From Alphaproteobacteria bacterium (lineage in GTDB: Bacteria > Planctomycetota > Phycisphaerae > UBA1845), in assembly GCA_028285105.1 (NCBI GenBank), contig JANQQE010000004.1, positions 1-64,000 on the forward strand: a DNA stretch of 64,000 bases, read 5' to 3'. The notes under the pieces are model-generated. The model made no database searches, was not told the DNA's origin, and saw only the letters and a program-made list of their open reading frames with translations. Shown here piece after piece: positions 26,358 to 35,881 of the stretch; positions within the stretch are counted from its first letter, which is position 1, and each line of letters begins with the position of its first letter. The position numbers and the translations under genes are program-made.

Positions 26358-28347
26358 CGATCGCCTCCATGAACATCATGTCCATTTCTTCATCGCCCGA
26401 ATCGTATTCGTGCAATCCATTGTTGTGCGATTCGGGAAGTGCTTCTGGACGCACAAATGGCGGTGCGGGCCGATCGAACATCGGCAGTTCGACACCACGT
26501 TCCTGCATGATCGCATCGTGGATGAAACTCCGGGTCGCCGTTCCGTCGTCGTCCCAGTCGCGTAATCCACGCAACTCTTCCTGAAGCTTGATCGCAGAAA
26601 GCATCCTTGGCGAATGATGCAGAGCCATCCGTACGTGCCATTGGGCGTCGTCGTAATCGCCAGCCGCAAAGCACTCGAGCGCCGTCTTGTAGGCGTTCTG
26701 GGCAAGTCGCTCGCGGCCGTGCCACATCTGCCCTTCGCGAAGTCCGACCCGCAACCGCTCGATATCTTCGGCCTGCTCCCAACTTTGACGTGCATACGCG
26801 TCGAAATCTTTGACAATCTTGACGGTCAGCAGCACGATCACTTCCTGACGTTGCAACGAATCCGACCGCGACTTGAATAACTCGCCCACGCCGGGGATTT
26901 CGCCCAGCCCGGGAAGTTGCGATCGCGAATCCGTGTCCGTTTCTCTGAACAAACCGCCGATCAGAATCGTCTGACCGTCGCGCAGGATGACGTTGGTGGT
27001 TACTTCCGTCGTCTGTTCGAACGGCAGGTTCGCGGCATTGAGTCCACCGGTACTGTCTTCCGGGTGAATCTCCATGCGAACGAAACCATCGTTCCCAATA
27101 AAGGGTCGGAACCGAAGCTGCGTACCGGTCACCAGAAACTCGACCGTCTGAATCGCCTGCGTCTCCGTCACCGTGGTGGTGATGTATCCATCGCGACGGC
27201 CAACGACGACCATGCCCCTTTGCTTGTTGAGCGCCAGAATCTTCGGGTTTGCGACCACCGTCGTATCCGTAATCTGCTCCAGCGCTCGAACGAATACGCC
27301 CACATGATCCTTGATGACACCGATTGACAGCCCGCCATTGGGCACGTTACCGGTCAGGTCGGTCGAAATGTTTGCATTGAATTTCTCGAAACGATCGGTT
27401 GGAAGCGCGCCAATGGTGAGATCCTGCACTGCCACCGAAGTCGAACCGAGCAGTTCCAGATCGACGCCGCCGACGGCTGCGAAGTCGATACCGAGTGCAT
27501 TGTCGTCGCTTAGTTCAGCGCTGAGAATCGTTGTTTCAATCAACACTTGTCTCGGACGCACGTCGAGTTCGCGAATGATTTTTTCGATGCGGTCGATGTT
27601 TTCCTGGCGATCGTGAACGACGATGTAGTCCGTACTTGCCAACGCCATTCCACCCGCATTGCTGTCATCGGCTGCAATTCCGATTTCCGAAGCTGCCGAT
27701 GCCGAGAGCGTACCCACTTGCGACAACAGCGAAGAGATCGCCGGTTCGATGTCGGTGGATGAAACATAGTTGAGACGAAAGACGCGCGACACCGGCGGGT
27801 TTTCCGATGCAATGATCTGAGCCAATTCGTCCTGCGTATAAACGTAGATGAAATTGCCTTGTGCCCGAAACGACGCCTGATTCATCGCGAGGATCGCTTC
27901 GAGCGCGTCCTCGAATGTTACGTCGTGCAGGCTTGCGTTCACCGTTCCCTGGACTGCCGGCGTTGCGATGATGTTGCGGTTCGTCTCCAAAGACAGGACT
28001 CGCAGCACTGTATTGAGCGGAAGGTCAACGATATTCAGCGAGACCGTTCCTGTGTCGGACACCGAGACCTGCGCTTCATGCACATCGATTGGAAGTGAGT
28101 CGGCTGACTGCGACGGGTCAGCAGGAATCTGCTTGTCGTCATCCTGACTGACCGTCCTCCCGCGCACGTTGCCCGCTGCCGGCTGACCGGTTGACTGATC
28201 GCCGGCATCGTCCGACTTCAAAAGATTCTCAACTGCCTGGGCGATCGGGTCCGGAGGTTCTTCTGCGCCGGCGACGTCAATCGATGCGATCGACATGACG
28301 ACTGCGGTCAGGATTCCGTTCCAAAACCACCGATGTCTTTTTGCCAT
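26350..28347 (-). CDS. gspD: Secretin (GspD/PilQ family)
   Basis: 665 aa. Signal peptide (about 1-28), a secretin/TonB short N-terminal domain (ISLNIVDLPLNTVLRVLSLET near 100-170), N-type domains, then the secretin channel (VGVFVRALEQITDTTVVANPKILALNKQ through TNVILRDGQTILIGGLF and LPGLGEIPGVGELFKS, about 350-510). A C-terminal extension of about 130 residues contains TPR-like helices (LAQNAYKTALECFAAGDYDDA) and an acidic tail. It forms the outer-membrane pore. AGGAG lies eight bases before the ATG. Confidence 0.93.
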   Translation of the reverse strand: MAKRHRWFWNGILTAVVMSIASIDVAGAEEPPDPIAQAVENLLKSDDAGDQSTGQPAAGNVRGRTVSQDDDKQIPADPSQSADSLPIDVHEAQVSVSDTGTVSLNIVDLPLNTVLRVLSLETNRNIIATPAVQGTVNASLHDVTFEDALEAILAMNQASFRAQGNFIYVYTQDELAQIIASENPPVSRVFRLNYVSSTDIEPAISSLLSQVGTLSASAASEIGIAADDSNAGGMALASTDYIVVHDRQENIDRIEKIIRELDVRPRQVLIETTILSAELSDDNALGIDFAAVGGVDLELLGSTSVAVQDLTIGALPTDRFEKFNANISTDLTGNVPNGGLSIGVIKDHVGVFVRALEQITDTTVVANPKILALNKQRGMVVVGRRDGYITTTVTETQAIQTVEFLVTGTQLRFRPFIGNDGFVRMEIHPEDSTGGLNAANLPFEQTTEVTTNVILRDGQTILIGGLFRETDTDSRSQLPGLGEIPGVGELFKSRSDSLQRQEVIVLLTVKIVKDFDAYARQSWEQAEDIERLRVGLREGQMWHGRERLAQNAYKTALECFAAGDYDDAQWHVRMALHHSPRMLSAIKLQEELRGLRDWDDDGTATRSFIHDAIMQERGVELPMFDRPAPPFVRPEALPESHNNGLHEYDSGDEEMDMMFMEAIDE

Positions 28348-28416
28348 CGGTTCGTCTCCTTACTGAATCTTCGCGACATCCATTCGCGTTTGAGGGCCAC
28401 CGTGACCCATTCATGC

Positions 28417-28935
28417 TTACGGCATTCGCAACTTGAGTCTCTCCGTGTCTTTTCGCAGAACCACGAAGCGTTTCTCGATTCGTTCAATCACGTAACCCGC
28501 TATGAGGTCTCCGACGTGAACCACCGTGCCCGACACGACAGCCGTCGCCTGACCTTCCTCATCCTTTCCCGTCAACGTCAACTGCAACTGAAGGACGTCA
28601 TCCTCAACATCCACATCCTCTTCGACGTTCGCAGCGTGACTTAGGTCCAACCAATCCATCGCAAACGGATCGCGAACGAGCGTCTCATGAATCCTTGGAC
28701 GCGGCACGCGCCGGACCGGTTGCGGCTTCGGTTCTTCAGTTGTGCCATCGTCGGATGGGACGACCTGCGCGACCAGATCGGGATTCGCCCCCGCTTCTTG
28801 CGGACCTCCCATCACTTGCCGGATGATGAGAACCGCGAGGACAATCGTCCCCACACCAAGGATCGCCGACTTGACGGGCGACACCTTCAGGTTGCTCACC
28901 AAGACCGTCTTGAAATTTCCGCCAGCTCCGGGCAC
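28417..28935 (-). CDS. PilP/GspC-like membrane-anchored protein
   Basis: 172 aa. GTG start with GAGAGAG upstream. One N-terminal membrane segment (AILGVGTIVLAVLII), a Pro-rich linker, and a C-terminal beta domain (LTLTGKDEEGQATAVVSGTVVHVGDLIAGYVIERI, ending VVLRKDTERLKL) of the kind found in PilP and the GspC HR domain. It would bridge the PilMNO platform and the secretin. Family assignment is by position and fold pattern. Confidence 0.7.
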   Translation of the reverse strand: MPGAGGNFKTVLVSNLKVSPVKSAILGVGTIVLAVLIIRQVMGGPQEAGANPDLVAQVVPSDDGTTEEPKPQPVRRVPRPRIHETLVRDPFAMDWLDLSHAANVEEDVDVEDDVLQLQLTLTGKDEEGQATAVVSGTVVHVGDLIAGYVIERIEKRFVVLRKDTERLKLRMP

Positions 28936-28949
28936 GCGAACTCTCTCGC

Positions 28950-29480
28950 CTAACTGTTTCTGAAATAAACATGCAGCGTCATAGTCGAAATCAGCAACTC
29001 AGGCGTTTCGTCGTCGGCACTGAGTTCCAACTGCTGAACGCGCGCCACGCGTGGCAACCGCTCCACTTTTTCAAGAAACGTATAAACCGAAGCGAATCGG
29101 CCTGTGAATCTAATCTGAATCGGCAGACATCCAATGTCCTTCTGGATGATCGCCTCCGCCGGTGTCACGTTCTTGTCTTCGACACCCGCCTCCTGGGCCA
29201 ACCGATCGACGGATTCCAGGAATTCGCCCAGTTGCACGTTCTCCGGGATCGCCGCATCAAAAGTCTTAAGTGCTGCCTCTTTGTCGCGCGTTGTTTCGAA
29301 TATTTTTTGAGCGCGATCGATTCGAGTACCAAGGAATTCAAGGTTACCCTGGACTGACGCAACTTGCTGCCGAACCGTCCGAACATGTCGCATATGCGGC
29401 GCAACGACGCCAGCGGCAAAAGCGGCTGCGATCGCCATGGTCCCCAGAGCAATATGAATTGGCTTTCCAATAAGCTTCAT
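28950..29480 (-). CDS. pilO: PilO/GspM-like inner-membrane protein
   Basis: 176 aa. One N-terminal membrane segment (IALGTMAIAAAFAAGVV), a coiled-coil (about 35-75), then a ferredoxin-like domain with IPENVQLGEFLESVDRLAQEAG, PIQIRFTGRFASVYTFLEKVERLPR and LELSADD, the PilO pattern. It pairs with PilN in the inner-membrane platform. AAGGTG precedes the ATG. It lies 21 bases after pilN. Confidence 0.82.
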   Translation of the reverse strand: MKLIGKPIHIALGTMAIAAAFAAGVVAPHMRHVRTVRQQVASVQGNLEFLGTRIDRAQKIFETTRDKEAALKTFDAAIPENVQLGEFLESVDRLAQEAGVEDKNVTPAEAIIQKDIGCLPIQIRFTGRFASVYTFLEKVERLPRVARVQQLELSADDETPELLISTMTLHVYFRNS

Positions 29481-29501
29481 TCAGACACCTTCATTCCGAA
29501 C

Positions 29502-30113
29502 TCATTTGAAAACCGGCATCTTGCAATCAATGACGAACTCGACGACTTCCGCGCCATACACACTGTTCGACCGCTCGTAACGCAACTGAACCTCATAAAA
29601 GAGTGGCGACCGACTCATCTGGCTCACCAGGCTGCCGATGTCGCGCCCTCTCTTGGAAATTCCCGAAATCTCCAATCGAGTGACCCTCGGTGGCGCATCC
29701 ATGTCTTGAAACGCTTCAGCCAGCATTTCCGGATCGATGGTGAAACGCAGCGCCTTGTTCAGAACAACCCGGCGCACGCTCAAGTCCTTGGGCATCAATT
29801 GAGCGAGTTCGCGAAACACTTGCCCCACCGTCACGCCACCGCCCGCATCTTCAAGCAAATCAGTCTGGTGCGCGGTGGCTGCGTGCTTCTTGTCGAGCGT
29901 GTCAAGCCGATCAACCAATCCGGTTTGCGCGTGGTAACTTTGTTGAAGCACCGTCAAGTCTGCGACGGCTGCCTTCGAGTCGCGATCGGCGAGTACGCTG
30001 CAAACGACCATCAACACCAGCATCGCAACCAGTCCGACCACCCGCCCGCGCGACGAACGGTGTTCGCGTCGAATCTCGAGATACCAACTGGGCGTAAAAT
30101 CCACCGGCCTCAT
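29502..30113 (-). CDS. pilN: PilN-like inner-membrane protein
   Basis: 203 aa. It starts with MRPVDFTPSWYLE, the PilN-type cytoplasmic peptide that binds PilM (consensus NLLP), then a membrane segment (VVGLVAMLVLMVVCSVLA), a coiled-coil and a periplasmic domain (LSVRRVVLNKALRFTIDPEM ... TRLEISGIS). The INLLP motif itself is degenerate. Its ATG overlaps the pilM stop (ATGA), so they are translationally coupled. Confidence 0.8.
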   Translation of the reverse strand: MRPVDFTPSWYLEIRREHRSSRGRVVGLVAMLVLMVVCSVLADRDSKAAVADLTVLQQSYHAQTGLVDRLDTLDKKHAATAHQTDLLEDAGGGVTVGQVFRELAQLMPKDLSVRRVVLNKALRFTIDPEMLAEAFQDMDAPPRVTRLEISGISKRGRDIGSLVSQMSRSPLFYEVQLRYERSNSVYGAEVVEFVIDCKMPVFK

Positions 30114-31213
30114 GACGCCACCTGCTGAGCTTGGACTGCTTTTTGAGCGTGAGCCACGCGGCGATCATGCATCGCCAATCCCAACGCCGTGGTCCATTGC
30201 GGCAAACCCGTCCTCACCGCACCATCGTCGAACGCGCTTTCGCACGATGCAGCACTAAATGCCTTTCCAACGACGACTGGAACTTGCAGCCCCTCGGACG
30301 CAATCTTCGCAACGATCGGATTTGCAGCATCTCCAGAAATCGTGACGTGGTCGGGCCGCTCAGAGCGAAATGTCACCGAATGATAGCGCAGGCAAAGACC
30401 AATCTCTTTCGCCAATTGTTCGACGGCAGGGCGTATGGCGTTTGCCGTTGCCTCAAATTTCGGATCGGTGTCATTTTCGACAGCATTGATCAATGCAAGT
30501 CTGGACTGAGTCGCTTCGTGCGGCGGAAGCACCAAGTCTTTGGCAATAGCCGTGTCAAGATGATGTCCACCCACCGGGCACACTTTGAGAAACGCAATCT
30601 CATCGCCCGTGGAAATCAGGATTCGCGTGTTCCATTCGCCAATATCCACAAAAGCATTGGGGACGTTCGCGTCCGAGCTGCGCCGCAGGAACTGTTCGTA
30701 CGGCCGAAAGAACGCGGTCGCCGACGGTTCGATGCACGTCACCTGCACGCCAAGATTCATCATCATTTTCAGTCGCGCTTCGACCTGTTCATCCGCAGCC
30801 GCCAAAACGATCAACTCCTGCTGCGCGTTGGCATCAGTCCCCACGAGTCCGGCAGGCAACGCCCGAATCGTGTAACCGTTTCGCAGATTCGCAAACCTCT
30901 CGCGGGCTTCAAAGTTGGCAGCCTCTGCCAGTTCGGTTTCGGGCATCTGGGGCAAACGCATGTTCTTGATTTCCAGCGATCGATCGGGAATGCAGATCGC
31001 CACCTCGCGCCCCGAAAAACATCGTTCCGCCAGAATCAACTTGACGTCGTCGAACAGTCGATCGTTGTTTTCGATGTCGGTGGGCGACACTTCGACCTGG
31101 GCATGACCCACAAGCGTAAACCCGCCGCGGGTGCGCTTGAGTTGAACGGCTCGGATGGCGCGCGCACCAATATCCAATCCTATTGGACCCGTGTTATGCA
31201 AACGGCTTTTCAA
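30110..31213 (-). CDS. pilM: PilM-like actin-fold pilus protein
   Basis: 367 aa. Actin/FtsA-like ATPase fold: GPIGLDIGARAIRAVQLKR at the N-terminus (phosphate 1), PNAFVDIGEWNTRILIS in the middle, and HVTISGDAANPIVA later. It is the cytoplasmic component that recruits PilN. The apparent start is TTG (31211-31213) with only weak purines upstream; no in-frame ATG precedes it. First of the tightly packed run pilM to gspF. Confidence 0.87.
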   Translation of the reverse strand: MKSRLHNTGPIGLDIGARAIRAVQLKRTRGGFTLVGHAQVEVSPTDIENNDRLFDDVKLILAERCFSGREVAICIPDRSLEIKNMRLPQMPETELAEAANFEARERFANLRNGYTIRALPAGLVGTDANAQQELIVLAAADEQVEARLKMMMNLGVQVTCIEPSATAFFRPYEQFLRRSSDANVPNAFVDIGEWNTRILISTGDEIAFLKVCPVGGHHLDTAIAKDLVLPPHEATQSRLALINAVENDTDPKFEATANAIRPAVEQLAKEIGLCLRYHSVTFRSERPDHVTISGDAANPIVAKIASEGLQVPVVVGKAFSAASCESAFDDGAVRTGLPQWTTALGLAMHDRRVAHAQKAVQAQQVAS

Positions 31214-31261
31214 TACAGATCTCGCTTTCTTTCGTCGACTGCCCTTTTGGGTGTAGCTGCA

Positions 31262-31561
31262 CTATGGGCGTCGGACGGAAGGCGGACGCGCACGCCCACC
31301 CTTGTTATTATCGGTGCCCTGAATCTCGACTTTGAGGGTCTGTGACTTCAAAGTCAGGGCAATTTGAGCCAGGAGTTCGTTGGACTTTCGAATCTCGTTG
31401 ACCAATTGAAGGCGTTGATTTCCGGCGTTGGGAATCTGAGCCTCGGCGGCTGGTATCGCGTTTGGCGACCCGATCCAGACTTTGAAACAGGTGGCGACGA
31501 GAAACGCACCCACCAACACGCGCAAGAATTGCCGGTTCGATTTACGCTTTTGATACGACAT
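31262..31561 (-). CDS. Small membrane-anchored protein between pseudopilin and pilM
   Basis: 99 aa from the ATG at 31561 (GGGAG about ten bases upstream). One N-terminal membrane segment or signal (FLRVLVGAFLVATCFKVWI), then a soluble part with a short helix (QLVNEIRKSNELLAQIALTLKS) and a basic Pro/Arg tail. No family recognised. Position suggests a pilus or secretion accessory. Confidence 0.6.
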   Translation of the reverse strand: MSYQKRKSNRQFLRVLVGAFLVATCFKVWIGSPNAIPAAEAQIPNAGNQRLQLVNEIRKSNELLAQIALTLKSQTLKVEIQGTDNNKGGRARPPSVRRP

Positions 31562-31702
31562 CGTTGACATCTCCCTGTTGCAACCGCTTTGTCGCGACAC
31601 TCGCATGTACACAAAAAATGCCGCCGCCAACATCGCACAATCTCTGTGTAGAGAAGCGCCCGGTTGACAACGGCATCGAAATTATCGTTGTAGCCTATAA
31701 GC

Positions 31703-32131
31703 CTACAAAGCTTTGTGGGCCACAGAATCGTTTGCAGCAAACTGCCCCGTCGATTCGTTGTAATACCAACCGAGCGTGGACGCAGGCGTACCCGTATTGG
31801 TCACCGTGTTGACACCGTTGAATGGATTGGGTGGTATCGACAGCAAATAGGGACCAAAATCGCTACCGGCTGAACCATCCGCCGCCGTGCCAGCCGTCAT
31901 TTGCGCGACAAAGTTGGCCAACGTCGGGTAGGTGTCGTTGTGCTGCAATCGATAGAGTTCGATCTGAGCGCGGATCGTTTGCAGATTCGTCGTCAGCGCG
32001 CTGAGATTCGCATCGCCCGAAGCGGTCGAAAACTGCGGCACGACGATCGCGGCCAGAATTCCAAGAACAATGACAACGATCAACACTTCGACGAGCGTAA
32101 ACGCCTTGATTCTCTTTCGCAGGCTGGGCAT
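31703..32131 (-). CDS. gspG: Type II secretion major pseudopilin-like protein
   Basis: 142 aa from the ATG at 32131 (AGGAG upstream). Prepilin signal: basic leader MPSLRKRIKA, then FTLVEVLIVVIVLGILAAIVVPQ with Glu at mature position 5; the residue before the cut is Ala instead of the usual Gly. The globular part has the GspG-like segment IELYRLQHNDTYPTLANF and a PNPFNG loop. It would be processed by a prepilin peptidase not present here and polymerise into a pseudopilus. It lies upstream of the PilMNO run. Confidence 0.88.
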   Translation of the reverse strand: MPSLRKRIKAFTLVEVLIVVIVLGILAAIVVPQFSTASGDANLSALTTNLQTIRAQIELYRLQHNDTYPTLANFVAQMTAGTAADGSAGSDFGPYLLSIPPNPFNGVNTVTNTGTPASTLGWYYNESTGQFAANDSVAHKAL

Positions 32132-32300
32132 ACCACTATCTCTCCTGATTTTCTTCAATAGCACTGAACAGATTGCGCATGCAAACTGATTCTAGTATGT
32201 GTGATTCCGGCACTGATTGGAGTATCGGAAGTGGTTCGGGCTAACTTGACAGTCTTATTGGGCGAATTTGAATTCGGACGCCAATGACCTCAACGATGCA

Positions 32301-34520
32301 CTATTCGACAGACGCCAGCTTGCCAGCGACATCACGCGCGGCCGAAGCGTCTGACAGATGGACCGTCAAATTGGGGCGTATCCGAGTCAACACCTGCGGC
32401 GAATGAAGACGATAGGGCGAGATGCTGCGAACCTTCGATTCAGCTTCCAATCCACAGGCCAGAAACACCGAAACCATCTCGCGTCCTTGAGCTTCAGCAC
32501 CTGTCACACCACAGTAGAATTGTTTGGACTCGTAAGATACCGCCAATCGACCGACGCGGTTCAACGATTCCGAGTCATCCATCGGAACCAGCAGCATCAG
32601 CACACCATCTCCGCTTAGCCTTGCGATCGTCGTTTCAAAAAAACTGTGGCTGATCGTCTTGCGTAGCGCCTTTGGCGGTAAGTCCGAAAGCGAAACAATG
32701 AGCAGATCGTAATGGTCTGCCGCTGAGCGAAATTCCGGCCAGGACTTTACCGTGGCGTACGAACTGCTTTTGCTGCCGCCAATGCGCTTGCGCAGCTGGA
32801 GATCAAACGAGTATGTGTCCGCGTGGGTCGACAGATTTGGCGGCAAGAGTTCGAGGCTTGTGCCGTCCAGATCCAAAACCGCGACCCTTGGTTCGCGCAC
32901 TTCGTCAGGGGATCGAAGTCCAAACCGATTTTGTCCCATCGTGGAATCCGAATCCGTCGCATGGATCGCCCGCAAACTTCCAGAGCGATCACAGCAAAAC
33001 GACATCCATGTCGATTCGGCAACCAGTTGGCGCGGATGCTGCTGAACGGAAAGCCAGCCACGACCCAAGTATGGCATCGTCCACATCATCAGCAGCACCA
33101 CCGCAAACACACCAGCAATACGGACTCGCTGAATGCCCTGCCGGCTCGCGGGACCGTGAATGATCAAGATGCCGCCCGTCGCCACCATGCACAATGCGGT
33201 GGCTGCCAGCGTCGCGAAACTTCCCAACCGCCGCACCATCTCGGGCGCGACGAACAGAATTGTCAATCCAACGACAGCGAAACGCATCCAAAGCAGCGTC
33301 GCACCATGTTGACCGCGATACGCAAAGCGCCTCAAAATCGAAATCGAGCCAATTCCGATAGCGTATGCCGCAAAGAAGATCGGACCGCAACTGCAAATCA
33401 CCCAGAGCAACGCAAATCCGAAGGAGTACACAAATGGCGCATCGCATTCACGCAGCACCAGATTGAATACTGCCACCGCACCAGCAAGCACGATTCCTGC
33501 ACCAACCGCACTTTGACCAAACACGCCGACAAGGTCATTTGCATCGCGGGCCCGCCGACTGGCCAAGTACAAACCAGACGCTGCCGACAACAACAATCCG
33601 CCGCAAGCTGCAAACGAGACGTCACGATCGTAGCGAACCGCGCCGGCGACATACACCCAGACCACGCACGCACAAACGACAGCCACCGTAAGCACCGCCA
33701 CTGCCAATCGCAGCACCGTCGGCCAACGTTGTCCGAATTCCGGCTCGGTTAGGTTGTCCGCTTCCTGATGCCTCGGCAGCGATTGTTTTCGGGTAACCTG
33801 CCAGGTTGAAATCAGGGCGGCGATTACCATTGGCCCGCACGCCAACCGCATGAGCAGGAAGTGATTTTCAATTCGTCCAACCAACCAGGGCACAACAAAC
33901 AACGCCAACGCTGCCCCGGACAGAAACCAGGCACCGATGGTTGGATTCCAACGACCGTCACAGTTTGAAACCTGATGGGCACAACGCACCAGCAGACCCA
34001 GAAACGAAAACGGAGCGACAGCAATAATAAAGAGTACAACGCTTTCAAGCGCAGATACCGAAAGACTTGCCCAGAGAAATTCGCGGACAACGATCGCCTT
34101 CGCCCGATGAACCCATTGAAAAATTTCCGGAGTCACCAGAATCAGAACGCAACCGCCCAGCGCCACGACTGAAGTCACCATCCAACGAAGCTCGCGATCC
34201 TCAGCCCGCTTCTTCGATGGCTTCACGTTTTGGGTATGGGTATCCTGATCGCTCTGCCCGCGACGCAATGAAATCTTTCGAAATGACAACAAGACCTGCG
34301 CAAGACAAATGGGGCCCAGCGCCGTCGCGAACATCGCCGCAGCCACCGACAGTTGAAACGTCAACGGAGAAATATCCATCGACCGATAAGCACACTCCGT
34401 CAGCGCCACGCAGAGCACGACCATCGAAAACCCTGCAAGGATTGCGACGCATGCGACCGGTGCATCGGGATGACCGATCGATCGAGAAGCAATGGGTCGA
34501 GATGTGGACGATTGCGACAT
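32301..34520 (-). CDS. Large polytopic membrane protein with C-terminal spermidine-synthase-like domain
   Basis: 739 aa from the ATG at 34520 (GAGG upstream). About 14 hydrophobic segments span roughly residues 25-490; the last 230 residues are soluble with a Rossmann-like pattern (YDLLIVSLSDLPPKALRKTISHSFF ... LSGDGVLMLLVP). This matches the layout of fused MFS/spermidine-synthase-like proteins common in planctomycetes, but I see no clear SAM-binding GGGxG or catalytic Asp motif, so enzymatic activity is doubtful. Substrate unknown. Confidence 0.65.
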   Translation of the reverse strand: MSQSSTSRPIASRSIGHPDAPVACVAILAGFSMVVLCVALTECAYRSMDISPLTFQLSVAAAMFATALGPICLAQVLLSFRKISLRRGQSDQDTHTQNVKPSKKRAEDRELRWMVTSVVALGGCVLILVTPEIFQWVHRAKAIVVREFLWASLSVSALESVVLFIIAVAPFSFLGLLVRCAHQVSNCDGRWNPTIGAWFLSGAALALFVVPWLVGRIENHFLLMRLACGPMVIAALISTWQVTRKQSLPRHQEADNLTEPEFGQRWPTVLRLAVAVLTVAVVCACVVWVYVAGAVRYDRDVSFAACGGLLLSAASGLYLASRRARDANDLVGVFGQSAVGAGIVLAGAVAVFNLVLRECDAPFVYSFGFALLWVICSCGPIFFAAYAIGIGSISILRRFAYRGQHGATLLWMRFAVVGLTILFVAPEMVRRLGSFATLAATALCMVATGGILIIHGPASRQGIQRVRIAGVFAVVLLMMWTMPYLGRGWLSVQQHPRQLVAESTWMSFCCDRSGSLRAIHATDSDSTMGQNRFGLRSPDEVREPRVAVLDLDGTSLELLPPNLSTHADTYSFDLQLRKRIGGSKSSSYATVKSWPEFRSAADHYDLLIVSLSDLPPKALRKTISHSFFETTIARLSGDGVLMLLVPMDDSESLNRVGRLAVSYESKQFYCGVTGAEAQGREMVSVFLACGLEAESKVRSISPYRLHSPQVLTRIRPNLTVHLSDASAARDVAGKLASVE

Positions 34521-34661
34521 GACGGGCCTCGTGCCCCTGGCATGAAGTTGCGAATGGAATCCGTTCCTTCGCGATACGACACCCATCATTCTAACGCGGC
34601 TTGCACCGTTGCGACAAGCCGGAACCGTACACTTACCGCCGATGCCCGCCTCACGATACGA

Positions 34662-35177
34662 CTAATTCGCCAATTGCGCATTGGCGGCGGCTTGTAGCTC
34701 CGATTGATTCGTCAACCGTATCACCCGTTTCCAGCCAGCGCGGGCTGCACGGGCGTTTCCCTGACGCTTCATTAATTCCGACCAGACCATCCACGTTTCG
34801 GCGTTTTCGTCATCAAGACTCAGCGCCACCAGCAATTCCCTTTTTGCTTCGGTAAAGTCGCCAGATTCGATCGCGGTAGACGCTTGCTTTCGCAATTGCT
34901 CGATTTCTGCAACCAACTCCGGATCGCCAACGAACCGCGCACGCAACACGACAACGGCCATCGAACCTGCCCACACCAGGATCAACCCAACCAGCGCCGA
35001 ATACGCCGCCCACGTCGGAATGTCGGCAGGTGTGATCCATCGCGAGAAAATAAAAATCAGTGAGAACACCGCGAACAGGACCGACACCACCAAGCCCAAC
35101 CACTCGCGCCGCAGCACGATCAGACCGGCACCGGGTACAACGGCATTTAAGAACATGGCAACGGACACTCGGTTCAT
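34662..35177 (-). CDS. Membrane protein with C-terminal TPR-like segment
   Basis: 171 aa from the ATG at 35177, preceded by GAGG. Three to four membrane segments (about 8-95: AMFLNAVVPGAGLIVL, WLGLVVSVLFAVFSLIFIF, YSALVGLILVWAGSMAVVVL) then a cytoplasmic helical repeat (ESGDFTEAKRELLVALSLDDENAETW). An in-frame ATG upstream (35261) would add non-homologous residues and run into the divergent gene's leader. Function unknown. Confidence 0.6.
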   Translation of the reverse strand: MNRVSVAMFLNAVVPGAGLIVLRREWLGLVVSVLFAVFSLIFIFSRWITPADIPTWAAYSALVGLILVWAGSMAVVVLRARFVGDPELVAEIEQLRKQASTAIESGDFTEAKRELLVALSLDDENAETWMVWSELMKRQGNARAARAGWKRVIRLTNQSELQAAANAQLAN

Positions 35178-35316
35178 TCGATCCTCACGGGTTTCTGGCG
35201 ACTTACCCAGACTCGCAATGGCCAACGCAAGCTGGAACCTGCGGTCAAACCCACCCATCATTTGGGCTTGCGATAAACTTGGGCGCAACCTAACATCCGT
35301 CAGCGGAGAATTCCAT

Positions 35317-35868
35317 ATGAACAACCACCGATTCAAATCTATCTTCATCGTCGTAGCAGCCTTAATTGCAACCGGTTGCGAAAGCTCTGGACCGACCACG
35401 CAGACGTTTAGCTACGTGCGGCTGTCCGGTATCGACCGAGCCAGCGCTTTCTCTGCCGCGACAGAGGCCATGCGCGAAAACCACGACATCGCCCGCATCG
35501 ACCGTGACGAGTGGACGATTCAAAGCGTCCCCGAAGAAACCGAAGAGGAAGTTGCCACCCCCAGAGTGGGTGACCTCGTCGGTGCGGCTCGAACGGTTCG
35601 GCGGGTCGTCACCGCTTACGTGACAGGCGATCATGAAAACGCCGAAGCCTGGTGTCGCGTCGTCATCGAACGCAACGAATCCAACGAACACAACCTGTTC
35701 ATTCACGACATGCAGCGCGACGACACAGCCACCTTCACCCCGGCAGAACGCGACGCAGCCACCACCACCGAGCAGAATTCCGTCTGGCGAACGCTTCGGC
35801 GCGACAAACGTGCCGAACGCGAAATGCTCAACACAATTCAAAGCATGACAACCGGTTCGTCGAACTGA
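35317..35868 (+). CDS. Putative lipoprotein, unknown function
   Basis: 183 aa from the ATG at 35317 (CGGAGA upstream). Signal sequence with lipobox ATGC (Cys about 21). The body has a segment like DUF-type 'SGIDRASAFSAATEAMRENHDI' followed by alternating strands, and a charged tail. Not recognised. An in-frame start at 35020 would erase the signal peptide and overlap the divergent gene, so it is rejected. Confidence 0.65.
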   Translation: MNNHRFKSIFIVVAALIATGCESSGPTTQTFSYVRLSGIDRASAFSAATEAMRENHDIARIDRDEWTIQSVPEETEEEVATPRVGDLVGAARTVRRVVTAYVTGDHENAEAWCRVVIERNESNEHNLFIHDMQRDDTATFTPAERDAATTTEQNSVWRTLRRDKRAEREMLNTIQSMTTGSSN

Positions 35869-35881
35869 CTTGACGCCGACT

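Noticed and set aside
30131..31345. Long plus-strand frame opposite pilM
   Set aside because: Antisense of a protein with clear PilM motifs; no ribosome site or family.
32823..33752. 309-codon plus-strand frame opposite the large membrane protein
   Set aside because: Composition is that of a reversed hydrophobic coding strand (many His, Arg, Gln); no domain seen.
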